Source of the DNA: Bacillota bacterium
GTDB taxonomy: Bacteria; Bacillota; Bacilli; Bacillales_B; DSM-18226
Assembly (NCBI GenBank): GCA_030705665.1
Contig: JAUZQA010000125.1
Coordinates: forward strand, 1-9,266
Reading direction: 5' to 3'
Length of the DNA: 9,266 bases
Below, piece by piece: positions 1 through 6,712 of the stretch. The notes below the pieces were generated by a model. That model saw only the letters and a program-made list of their open reading frames with translations, made no database searches and had not been told where the DNA came from. The position numbers were made by a program, and so were the translations under genes. The stretch's first letter is position 1. Each line of letters starts with the position of its first letter.

Positions 1-377
1 AAATCATTGATAGCCGAGTGAGAAATTGGGAAATAAAGATTCAAGATACGATTGCCGATAATGCTTCGTATGGTGCATTAGTATTGGGAAGCCGTGGAAT
101 CTCTCCAAGAGAATTGGATCTAAGGACCATTGGGTTAGTATTGGAGCAAAATGGAGAGGTAATCGATACAGCAGCAGGTGCAGCGGTACTGGGCCATCCG
201 GCGGAAGCAGTTGCATGGTTATGCAATAAATTGGCTGAGTTTGGCGAGGGACTGAAAGCAGGAGATATTGTTCTATCAGGCTCTTTAACAAAAGCATATG
301 AGGCAAAATCAGGAGATCAGTTCACAGCCCACTTTGGCGGTGTTGGTAGCGTTCAAGTTGGTTTTAAAGAAAAGTAA
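1..377 (+). CDS. 2-keto-4-pentenoate hydratase-like protein, 5'-truncated (C-terminal half)
   Basis: The open frame runs in from the left edge (first full codon at base 3) to TAA at 375-377, giving the last 124 residues of a protein whose family is usually about 260 long. The visible part carries family landmarks: IIDSR at the start, then ADNAS, GAAVLGHPAEAVAWL, AGDIVLSGSL and a final GGVGSV. These match the FAH-fold hydratase/decarboxylase family (MhpD/DmpE/XylJ hydratases and DmpH/XylI oxalocrotonate decarboxylases). The hydratase adds water to 2-hydroxypenta-2,4-dienoate, giving 4-hydroxy-2-oxovalerate in catechol meta-cleavage. The RNWEI..QDTIADNAS and AGDIVLSG segments look closer to the hydratase branch, but the metal-binding acidic residues lie outside the window, so the exact reaction is uncertain. 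A GTG at 18 is internal, not the start. The 109-base gap to larE holds a likely promoter, so the gene probably belongs to an upstream unit. Confidence 0.8.
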   Translation, partial: IIDSRVRNWEIKIQDTIADNASYGALVLGSRGISPRELDLRTIGLVLEQNGEVIDTAAGAAVLGHPAEAVAWLCNKLAEFGEGLKAGDIVLSGSLTKAYEAKSGDQFTAHFGGVGSVQVGFKEK

Positions 378-433
378 GCGGTTTTAATAATTAGGATTAG
401 GTACTGGTAAAGATTAGTACATTTAGAGATACC

Positions 434-462
434 TTGATATTAAAGCTTTCATTCTATAAAAT
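434..462 (+). promoter_or_regulatory. Probable sigma-A promoter of the larE operon
   Basis: TTGATA at 434-439 and TAAAAT at 457-462 are separated by 17 bases, each matching the vegetative consensus at five of six positions. TATAAA at 455-460, with a 15-base spacer, is an alternative -10. Transcription would start near 469, leaving a short leader that contains the larE ribosome site (AGGGAG, 471-476). A small inverted repeat (GTACT 401-405, AGTAC 416-420) lies just upstream and could be an operator, but it is too short to be sure. Inferred from sequence only. Confidence 0.45.
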
Positions 463-486
463 TTTAAAAAAGGGAGAGTTATCAGC

Positions 487-1311
487 ATGTCATTACAAAA
501 CAAATATGAACAGTTACTTGAAATTCTGCGAGGGCTCGATCGTGTTGCGGTTGCATTTTCAGGTGGAGTGGACAGCACCTTTTTACTTAAAGCAGCAGTA
601 GAAGCATTAGGAGCCGAAAATGTTTTGGCCGTAACTTCAGATGCAGAGACCTATCCGGAGCGCGAGCTGAAAGAGGCAATGAACCTCGCAAAAGAAATCG
701 GCAGTGAACACTTGGTTATTAATTACAGCGAACTAAGTATTCCAGGTTACGCCGAAAATCCCATCAACCGTTGCTATTTTTGCAAGCAAGAGCTGTTCAC
801 CAATCTGATACCGGTTGCACAAGAACGAGGTTTTCATCAAATTGTTTTTGGAGCCATCGCTGATGATATAGGTGACTATCGACCAGGCTTTAAGGCTGCT
901 GTTGAAAAAGGAGTTCGTGCTCCACTTCAGGAGGCCGGACTGACTAAATTGGAAATTCGCTCTTTATCCTATCAATTAGGATTAAAGACGTGGGATAAAC
1001 CATCTTTTGCTTGTCTTTCTTCTCGTATTCCTTATGGTGAAGAAATTACACAGGAGAAGTTGACAATGATTGACAAGGCGGAGCAATTCCTGATGGACAT
1101 CGGCTTTCGACAAGTCCGTGTACGTCAACACGGTAATTTAGCCCGCATCGAAGTATTGCCTGAAGATATTCAAAAACTTGCAAGTTTCAATGAAATGATT
1201 GTGAGCAAATTAAAGAGTATTGGATATATGTATGTAACCATGGATATGCAAGGCTTTCGTTCAGGCAGTTTAAACGAAACATTAGATATTTCAAAATTAA
1301 CATTGGTTTAA
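487..1311 (+). CDS. larE: LarE, ATP-dependent sulfur transferase for nickel-pincer nucleotide synthesis
   Basis: LarE adenylates the pyridine dicarboxylate mononucleotide made by LarB and replaces carboxylate oxygen by sulfur, giving the pincer ligand that later holds nickel; it is cytoplasmic. The 274-residue product has the family's usual length. The N-type ATP-pyrophosphatase PP-loop SGGVDS is at residues 25-30, and the conserved PSFACLSSRIPYG segment at 172-183 places a cysteine at 176, the number of the sacrificial sulfur-donor Cys of Lactobacillus plantarum LarE. A second cysteine pair, C96xxC99 (NRCYFCK), is also present. As I recall, such three-cysteine LarE proteins, as in Thermotoga maritima, carry a [4Fe-4S] cluster and may act catalytically instead of sacrificing their own sulfur. 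The ATG at 487 is preceded by AGGGAG at 471-476. It is the first gene after the likely promoter and lies 94 bases ahead of the in-frame start chosen for the regulator. Confidence 0.95.
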   Translation: MSLQNKYEQLLEILRGLDRVAVAFSGGVDSTFLLKAAVEALGAENVLAVTSDAETYPERELKEAMNLAKEIGSEHLVINYSELSIPGYAENPINRCYFCKQELFTNLIPVAQERGFHQIVFGAIADDIGDYRPGFKAAVEKGVRAPLQEAGLTKLEIRSLSYQLGLKTWDKPSFACLSSRIPYGEEITQEKLTMIDKAEQFLMDIGFRQVRVRQHGNLARIEVLPEDIQKLASFNEMIVSKLKSIGYMYVTMDMQGFRSGSLNETLDISKLTLV

Positions 1312-1405
1312 TAGTTTCCAAGCAGTTGTGTTTAAAGGTTACAAATATATGAGTCCGATCTATTTAAACAAAACCGCTTATTTTGGTAAACGGAGGGGGA
1401 AACGA

Positions 1406-3202
1406 ATGCTTCTCTCAGAAATCACAAAAACACCTGTATTTACGGCTGAGTCAAAAATACTTCAGCAACACTCCGACCAAATTGCAGCGCAGATGAAGAC
1501 GTTATCGTTAGAAGAAATACCGGTTCTTGACGAAGGACACTGGGCTGGTGTATTTCATTTGTTTTCAAATGCATTTCCTGCAGGGACAGAAACGGGAGCT
1601 TGGATTCAAGATGCCCCCTTCTTTTATGGGGACACTGAGATAAATTCAATAAAGATACCTGTCAAGTCAAGCCTGATAGGTGTAATAGATGAAAAAAATA
1701 GATTTTTAGGCGTAGCAGAAGCAGCTGAAGTCATTGAACAACAGAGAAAGATCTGCGCTCAATATAAAGAATTATCGGAACAAAGAAAACACCTTGATGC
1801 CATTATTGATTCTGCTTATGACGGGATTTTGGTTACAGATCCACTTGGCGTCGTAACAAGGGTAAATCCGGCTATGTGCCGTTTTTCCGGGTTAGCTGAA
1901 GGTAGTTTTATTGGTCGGCATTTAACAGAACTGGAAAATCTTGGGGTTTTTAAAGAAAATTCGATTACTTGGAAAGCCTTGCAGGAAAAACGAGAAGTTA
2001 TAGGATTGCAGCGATATCCAACCGGTCAAGAACACATTGTAAGCGCTGTACCAATTATTGAGGAATCAGGGGAAGTCAAAGGTGCTGTTGCGACTGTACG
2101 GGACATGACGGAACTTGCAAAGATGCGGGAAGAATTGTCTATGATACAAAAGCGCAGTAAACAGTATCAAATGGAATTATTAAAGCTTCGAAAGCAAGTT
2201 CTATCAGATGAAGTGATAGCTGTATCGCCGAAAATGGTTAATGTGTTTGATTTGGCCGGAAGGGTAGCGGATTTTGATTCCACTGTCTTAATTTTGGGAG
2301 AGTCGGGTGTCGGAAAAGAAGTTCTTGCTAATTTTATTCATAAAAATAGCAGACGCTCAGAGAGTCCATTCGTGAAAATAAATTGTGGAGCACTTCCGGA
2401 GGATTTGCTCGAATCTGAATTGTTTGGATACGAAGCAGGGGCATTTACAGGCGCAAACAGGTCTGGAAAAAAAGGGCTATTTGAGGCCGCAGAGGGCGGC
2501 GTGATTTTATTGGATGAAATCGGGGAAATGTCGACCTCTCTTCAGGTGAAAATTCTTCGAGTTTTGCAGGAACAGGAATTTACCCGAGTTGGAGGAATAG
2601 AGCCAATACAGGTCAATTGCCGAATTATAGCAGCGACACACCGGAATTTGCGAGAGAGAATTCAACAAGGGCTTTTCCGAGAGGATCTATTTTACCGCCT
2701 GTATGTAGTTCCTATTGAAGTTCCGCCATTAAGGGAAAGACTGGAAGACATTCCGGCGATGATCCAATATTTTTTAAATCGCTACAATCATAAGCACGGG
2801 ACCAAAAAAGTAATTGATCCGGAAGTTATACGTACTTTGCAAAATTATTCGTGGCCAGGGAATGTCAGGCAGTTGTCCAATCTAATTGAACGATTGGTGG
2901 TGACGATATTGGATTCTACTATACGGATCCACGATCTTCCCGATGATGTCATGTCATTACAGACTCCACTTTCGGTTCATCAGTCAGCTTTGCTCATGAA
3001 TCCAGTAGAACCTGTAAAAAAACTTTCTGTTCTTGAAAAGACTGATACGAATAATAATGCTTTTAATGTTATGGAACGGGATTTAATTGTCCAGGCACTG
3101 TCGCGTTATGGCTCGATTCGTAAAGTGGGTAAGGCACTTGGAGTTTCCCACACAACGGTAATTAAGAAAATGAGAAAGTATGGTATCCAAAGAGAAAGCT
3201 AA
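1406..3202 (+). CDS. Sigma-54-dependent transcriptional activator with CBS-like, PAS, AAA+ and TyrR-type HTH regions
   Basis: This is a bacterial enhancer-binding protein that would use ATP to open sigma-54 promoters. I place the start at ATG 1406 because GGAGGGGG lies at 1392-1399; the in-frame GTG at 1328 would add 26 residues but has no ribosome site. The product is 598 residues. Residues about 30-110 resemble a degenerate CBS pair (EEIPVLDE..WAGVF, IGVIDEKNRFLGV). About 128-235 form a PAS domain (IIDSAYDGILVTDP, VNPAMCRFSG), followed by a likely coiled linker to 265. The AAA+ module spans about 268-500, with Walker A GESGVGKE (298-305), the sigma-54 contact loop GAFTGA (345-350), Walker B VILLDE (366-371) and SWPGNVRQL (482-490). 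A TyrR-like helix-turn-helix ends the protein (RKVGKALGVSHTTVIKKMRKYG, in two parts: RKVGKALGV at 572-580 and SHTTVIKK at 581-588). The effector is unknown. Its position between larE and larB suggests control of NPN or 2-hydroxyacid metabolism. Confidence 0.93.
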   Translation: MLLSEITKTPVFTAESKILQQHSDQIAAQMKTLSLEEIPVLDEGHWAGVFHLFSNAFPAGTETGAWIQDAPFFYGDTEINSIKIPVKSSLIGVIDEKNRFLGVAEAAEVIEQQRKICAQYKELSEQRKHLDAIIDSAYDGILVTDPLGVVTRVNPAMCRFSGLAEGSFIGRHLTELENLGVFKENSITWKALQEKREVIGLQRYPTGQEHIVSAVPIIEESGEVKGAVATVRDMTELAKMREELSMIQKRSKQYQMELLKLRKQVLSDEVIAVSPKMVNVFDLAGRVADFDSTVLILGESGVGKEVLANFIHKNSRRSESPFVKINCGALPEDLLESELFGYEAGAFTGANRSGKKGLFEAAEGGVILLDEIGEMSTSLQVKILRVLQEQEFTRVGGIEPIQVNCRIIAATHRNLRERIQQGLFREDLFYRLYVVPIEVPPLRERLEDIPAMIQYFLNRYNHKHGTKKVIDPEVIRTLQNYSWPGNVRQLSNLIERLVVTILDSTIRIHDLPDDVMSLQTPLSVHQSALLMNPVEPVKKLSVLEKTDTNNNAFNVMERDLIVQALSRYGSIRKVGKALGVSHTTVIKKMRKYGIQRES

Positions 3203-3242
3203 GGATAAATGTTTTTTGATTGAAAAAGGAGGAGCTAGCATC

Positions 3243-4001
3243 ATGAATCTACGTGAAGTATTACATCGTGTTAAAAATCTGGAAATCACTGTGGAGCAAG
3301 CAGAACATGAGATTAAGGGTTTTGAAGATTTAGGGTTTGTGAAAGTGGATTATGCCCGTGAAGCGAGACAAGGGTTTCCAGAGGTCATTTTTGGAAGAGG
3401 AAAAACACCGGAGCATGTAAGAATTATTTTTTCCCGAATCTATGAAAAGCATGGCAAGGCGATGGTTACCCATGCCAATGAGAAAATGGTAGAGTTGGTT
3501 CAAGAGGACTTCCCGAATGCGGTTTATGATCCATTGTCACGCTTGCTTACTATTGGCACTGTGGAAAAACGTTTCCCTGGAAGAGTCTTAGTTCTTTCTG
3601 CTGGGACTGCTGATCTCCCGGTTGCCCAAGAAGCGGCCCAAACTGCAGAATGGATGGGTAATGAAGTGGAACGCATTTATGATGTTGGAGTTGCGGGAAT
3701 TGATCGATTGCTTGCTCACAGGGATCGTATCGAAACGGCTAGCATCATTATTGTCGTGGCTGGAATGGAAGGTGCTCTGGCAAGTGTCGTTGGGGGATTG
3801 GCTCGCTGCCCTGTGATTGCTGTTCCAACCAGCGTTGGCTATGGTGCGCATTTTTCCGGGTTGACACCGCTGCTTGGCATGCTGACTGCTTGTGCATCAG
3901 GAATCACGGTAGTAAACATTGATAATGGATTTGGTGCAGCGGTGGCTGCGTCCAAGATCCAGCAAGCGATTCTCGAAGGACAACTGGAAAAGATTAAATA
4001 A
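3243..4001 (+). CDS. larB: LarB, nicotinic acid adenine dinucleotide carboxylase/hydrolase (NPN cofactor step 1)
   Basis: LarB carboxylates C5 of the pyridinium ring of nicotinic acid adenine dinucleotide and releases AMP, giving the dicarboxylate mononucleotide used by LarE. The 252-residue product has an N-terminal LarB-specific region (residues 1-110, with the hallmark GFPEVIFGRGKTPEH at 44-58). A PurE-like AIR-carboxylase domain follows from about 113 to 245 (VLVLSAGTADLPVA, VVAGMEGALASVV, VIAVPTSVGYG). Cys217 in LTACASGITVVNIDNG aligns with the nucleophilic cysteine (Cys221) of the L. plantarum enzyme that forms a covalent adduct with the substrate ring. The start at ATG 3243 is set by AAGGAGGAG at 3226-3234. 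An in-frame ATG at 3180 overlaps the regulator's 3' end and has no ribosome site. The gene follows the regulator stop by 40 bases, and no terminator is visible between them. Confidence 0.95.
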   Translation: MNLREVLHRVKNLEITVEQAEHEIKGFEDLGFVKVDYAREARQGFPEVIFGRGKTPEHVRIIFSRIYEKHGKAMVTHANEKMVELVQEDFPNAVYDPLSRLLTIGTVEKRFPGRVLVLSAGTADLPVAQEAAQTAEWMGNEVERIYDVGVAGIDRLLAHRDRIETASIIIVVAGMEGALASVVGGLARCPVIAVPTSVGYGAHFSGLTPLLGMLTACASGITVVNIDNGFGAAVAASKIQQAILEGQLEKIK

Positions 4002-4031
4002 ACGGCTCTTACTTTAAATTAAAATCACTTT

Positions 4032-4151
4032 GGTATTTGAAGGAATTTGAAGTTGTTCGGGTGATGGCATCTCTTTTCAAATTATTCTTAATGCCATCCT
4101 GTTTAATTATGGAGGAGGTATCTTCTTATGAAAATACCTCTTTTTTATTAA
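4032..4151 (+). promoter_or_regulatory. Structured larC leader: candidate pseudoknot plus attenuator (possible riboswitch-like element)
   Basis: Four pairings are visible in the larB-larC gap. Stem A: AATTTGAA (4044-4051) with TTCAAATT (4076-4083), 8 perfect pairs plus a G-U. Stem B: GATGGCAT (4063-4070) with ATGCCATC (4091-4098), 8 perfect pairs. The order A-B-A'-B' makes an H-type pseudoknot, or two competing hairpins. Stem T: GAGGTAT (4115-4121) with ATACCTC (4134-4140), followed by six T, a terminator. Stem P1: GGTATTT (4032-4038) with AAATACC (4132-4138), which would use the 3' arm of T and so prevent termination. A short reading frame MKIPLFY (ATG 4128, TAA 4149-4151) has the strong site GGAGGAGG at 4111-4118 on the terminator's 5' side. 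The pairings are read directly; the switching role is inferred. It matches no riboswitch class I recognise. Confidence 0.5.
4115..4146 (+). terminator. Rho-independent terminator/attenuator immediately upstream of larC
   Basis: A 7-bp stem (4115-4121 with 4134-4140) with a 12-base loop is followed by TTTTTT at 4141-4146. Only about 11 bases separate the T tract from the larC ribosome site at 4158-4162, so no promoter fits between them and larC must be reached by read-through. A conditional attenuator is therefore more likely than a plain operon end. Confidence 0.6.
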
Positions 4152-4168
4152 GACTTTGGAGGAAACAA

Positions 4169-5587
4169 ATGATGAAAACTCTTTACTTCGACTGTATCTC
4201 CGGAATTTCAGGCGATATGACACTGGGCGCCCTTATCGATTTAGGAGCGGATCTATCTTATATTGTTGAGCACCTAAGAAAATTACCAATTGACCCATTT
4301 GAAATAAAAGCGCAGAAAGTGATTAAACTTGGCATAGATTCTACGAAATTGCAAATCATTTTTCCTGAAGCAGAAAATAGCCATGAACACGTGCATAGCC
4401 ATAGCCACGAACATGTGGACAACCACAGCCATGAACATGGCCACGATCATGGACAAATTCACAGCCACAGCCATGAACATGACCACGATCATGGGCATAG
4501 TCATAGCCATAGCCACAGCCATGAACATGACCACGATCATGGGCACAGTCACAGCCACAGCCATGAACATGACCACGACCATGGGCACAGTCACAGCCAC
4601 AGCCACAGCCATGAACATCGAAGTGCAGCAATGATTTTAGGTATGATTGAGCAGAGTGACCTGCCAGGAAGAGTGAAAGAAAGAAGTCTTGCCATTTTTA
4701 AGGAAATAGCTATTGCAGAGGGTAAGATTCATGGGATTGATCCAAAGGATGTACATTTCCATGAGGTCGGAGCAATGGACTCCATTATTGATACGATTGG
4801 TGTCTGTCTAGCACTTGAAAACCTTGAAATCGATGAAGTCTATTCCTCACCAGTGCCAACAGGCTTTGGAAAAAAGCGTATGGCGCATGGGCTTTATCCA
4901 ATCCCCGCTCCGGCAACGCTTGAGCTGCTAAAGGGAATTCCGTTAGCTGAACTAAACGTAAAGGGTGAATTGACTACTCCAACTGGAGCGGGAATTTTAC
5001 GAGCGTTAGTAAAACAATTTATTCATCCAGGTGGATTTACAGTAGAACAGGTTGGATATGGTGCAGGGGAGAAAGACTTTGACCATCCGAATGTACTAAG
5101 AGCTATGCTGATCAAGCCATCCAACATAAAAAAAAATCTATTTGCTGATGAATCTTCACAGGAGCGTGAGCCCATTTTTGTACTGGAAGCTCAACTGGAT
5201 GATATGACCGGGGAAGGCCTTGGATATACCATGGAAAGTCTTCTTTCCGCAGGAGCACTTGATGTTTTTTATACTCCAGTATACATGAAGAAAAATCGGC
5301 CGGGAACACTTGTCACTGTGCTTGCTTCCCTGGATTCATCAGATCGGTGTGAACATATTTTGCTGACTGAAACCACAACGCTTGGGGTCCGGAGAAGCCT
5401 GTGGAGCCGCAATATACTTAATAGAAGGTTTATGGTTGCTAATACCCCATATGGACCAATAAAAGTAAAGCTGGCATTAATGGGAGATAAATTTCTGCAT
5501 CAGGCACCTGAATACGAAGATGTCGCTAGGGCGGCGAGAGAACATCAGGTTCCTTTTCAAGAAGTATACCAATCCGCTATGAGATAG
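4169..5587 (+). CDS. larC: LarC, CTP-dependent nickel insertase for NPN cofactor, with very long His-rich insert
   Basis: LarC is the cyclometallase that places nickel into the pincer nucleotide, using CTP, in the last step of the pathway. The product is 472 residues. The N-terminal family signature LYFDCISGISGDMTLGALIDLGAD begins at residue 5 (shown to FDCISGISGDM at 7-17). An 80-residue His-rich insert occupies 71-150. Later family segments include HFHEVGAMDSIIDTIG, PAPATLELLKGIPL, TPTGAGILRALV and, in the LarC2 part, LEAQLDDMTGEGLGY. L. plantarum makes the full protein by a ribosomal frameshift between larC1 and larC2; here both parts lie in one unbroken frame. GGAGG at 4158-4162 sets the start at the double ATG 4169/4172; either may be used. 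In-frame ATG 4109 and TTG 4037 lie in the leader and lack a suitable ribosome site. The next gene, a nickel permease, starts 69 bases downstream. Confidence 0.93.
   Translation: MMKTLYFDCISGISGDMTLGALIDLGADLSYIVEHLRKLPIDPFEIKAQKVIKLGIDSTKLQIIFPEAENSHEHVHSHSHEHVDNHSHEHGHDHGQIHSHSHEHDHDHGHSHSHSHSHEHDHDHGHSHSHSHEHDHDHGHSHSHSHSHEHRSAAMILGMIEQSDLPGRVKERSLAIFKEIAIAEGKIHGIDPKDVHFHEVGAMDSIIDTIGVCLALENLEIDEVYSSPVPTGFGKKRMAHGLYPIPAPATLELLKGIPLAELNVKGELTTPTGAGILRALVKQFIHPGGFTVEQVGYGAGEKDFDHPNVLRAMLIKPSNIKKNLFADESSQEREPIFVLEAQLDDMTGEGLGYTMESLLSAGALDVFYTPVYMKKNRPGTLVTVLASLDSSDRCEHILLTETTTLGVRRSLWSRNILNRRFMVANTPYGPIKVKLALMGDKFLHQAPEYEDVARAAREHQVPFQEVYQSAMR
4379..4618 (+). repeat. Imperfect tandem repeat encoding the His-rich metal-binding insert of LarC
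   Basis: This stretch encodes 80 residues with 38 His, in SH, EH, DH and GH pairs, a pattern typical of nickel or cobalt storage segments. At the DNA level a near-identical unit beginning CATGAACATGACCACGA recurs at 4472, 4520 and 4562, with a partial copy at 4610, giving spacings of 48, 42 and 48 bases (16, 14 and 16 codons). Copy differences are mostly C/T third-position changes. All spacings are multiples of three, so copy number can change without breaking the frame. Confidence 0.9.
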
Positions 5588-5656
5588 CTGCAATGAAACT
5601 ATTCTTTTGCAACTATAAAAAACAAGAGAACCGTCCTATTAAACACGGAGGTACTT

Positions 5657-6688
5657 ATGCAAAATCTAAAAAAATTCCTGAAAAAAAACTGGATACCTTA
5701 TGGTGTGATCGTCCTTTTACTGCACATAGTAGGACTTTCCTTTTTAATCTTAGGAGCTAAAAATCATTCCTTATTACTTGGGATGGCGTTTATTTCCTAC
5801 ACACTTGGTTTAAGACATGCTTTTGATGCGGACCACATTGCAGCGATTGATAACACAGTTAGGAAATTGGTGCAACAAAAGAAAAATCCTGTTGGGGTGG
5901 GATTCTTCTTTTCAGTAGGGCATTCAAGTGTTGTATTTTTAATGGCTGTGCTCCTTGCAGTATCTGTTCAATGGGCACAAAAGGAATTGCCGCAGTGGCA
6001 GGAAATGGGCAATGTGTTAGGGACGGCTGTTTCCGGTTGTTTTCTACTATTTATTGGTGTCCTGAATGCGATTGTTCTTTTCGACCTGCAAAAAGTTTTT
6101 TTAAAAATGCGTCAAGGGACATACAACGAAGAGGAAGTAGAAGAGCTTTTGCTTAATCGAGGTTTCCTGGCCCGCTTTGCTGGTCCGCTTTTTAAGTTAA
6201 TCAATAAAAGCTGGCATGTTTATCCATTGGGCTTTTTATTTGGTCTAGGTTTTGATACGGCAAGTGAAGTCGCATTGTTGGCGATATCAGCAGGTGCCGC
6301 AAAAACGGCACTGCCTTTAGTGGGCATCCTTTCTCTTCCGATTCTTTTTGCAGCAGGGATGAGTTTAATGGATACTGCTGATGGTGTTTTTATGTCAAAT
6401 GCTTATAAATGGGCGTTTTCAACACCACTAAGAAAGGTGTACTACAATTTGACTGTTACTACGCTATCGGTTATAGCAGCTTTACTGATTGGTATGATCG
6501 AGTTGGCACAAGTTTTTTCAAAAAAATTAAACCTAAATGGGGAAAGCTGGCATTGGATTCAAAATGTGGACATTGGCTGGCTGGGTTATTTATTAGTTGT
6601 ATTATTCATAGTAGCTTGGGGATTGTCTTTCGCGATATGGAAGGTATTTAAATTTGAAGAACGTTGGAAGCAATCAATGAAAATATGA
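5657..6688 (+). CDS. NiCoT-family nickel/cobalt permease (HoxN/NixA type)
   Basis: A membrane transporter that takes up Ni(II) and/or Co(II), here presumably to supply nickel for LarC. The 343-residue product has hydrophobic segments near residues 14-34, 39-52, 82-104, 119-143, 189-212, 216-237, 263-285 and 306-328, consistent with the eight-helix plan. The diagnostic HX4DH motif is HAFDADH at 54-60. Other family signatures are FSVGHSSVVF (85-94), LGFDTASE (197-204) and GMSLMDTADGVFM (234-246). Residues 146-180 form a charged loop in the middle. The start at ATG 5657 follows CGGAGG at 5646-5651. No terminator separates it from larC, and the hydrolase gene begins 24 bases after its stop, so all three are probably co-transcribed. 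Nickel versus cobalt preference cannot be told from sequence, but the lar context favours nickel. Confidence 0.95.
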   Translation: MQNLKKFLKKNWIPYGVIVLLLHIVGLSFLILGAKNHSLLLGMAFISYTLGLRHAFDADHIAAIDNTVRKLVQQKKNPVGVGFFFSVGHSSVVFLMAVLLAVSVQWAQKELPQWQEMGNVLGTAVSGCFLLFIGVLNAIVLFDLQKVFLKMRQGTYNEEEVEELLLNRGFLARFAGPLFKLINKSWHVYPLGFLFGLGFDTASEVALLAISAGAAKTALPLVGILSLPILFAAGMSLMDTADGVFMSNAYKWAFSTPLRKVYYNLTVTTLSVIAALLIGMIELAQVFSKKLNLNGESWHWIQNVDIGWLGYLLVVLFIVAWGLSFAIWKVFKFEERWKQSMKI

Positions 6689-6712
6689 CATTTCCGAAGG
6701 AGACAAAAAAAT

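Noticed and set aside
1328..1405. Longer regulator from GTG 1328
   Set aside because: No ribosome site precedes the GTG, whereas GGAGGGGG sits seven bases before ATG 1406.
3180..3242. Longer LarB from ATG 3180
   Set aside because: It overlaps the regulator's coding end, lacks a ribosome site and would add 21 residues absent from the family; ATG 3243 has a near-perfect site.
4037..4168. N-terminal extension of LarC from TTG 4037 or ATG 4109
   Set aside because: The family begins at MKTLYFDC, a strong ribosome site precedes ATG 4169, and the extension would translate through the terminator hairpin.
4283..4634. Several overlapping open frames on both strands across the His-rich part of larC
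   Set aside because: They are by-products of the CAY-rich repeat, giving low-complexity Met/Val/Ala, Cys/Gly/His or Thr/Ala/Met strings without ribosome sites; larC explains the region.
5589..5611. TGCAA/TTGCA hairpin after larC
   Set aside because: A 5-bp AT-rich stem without a T tract is too weak for a terminator, so I treat larC and the permease as co-transcribed.
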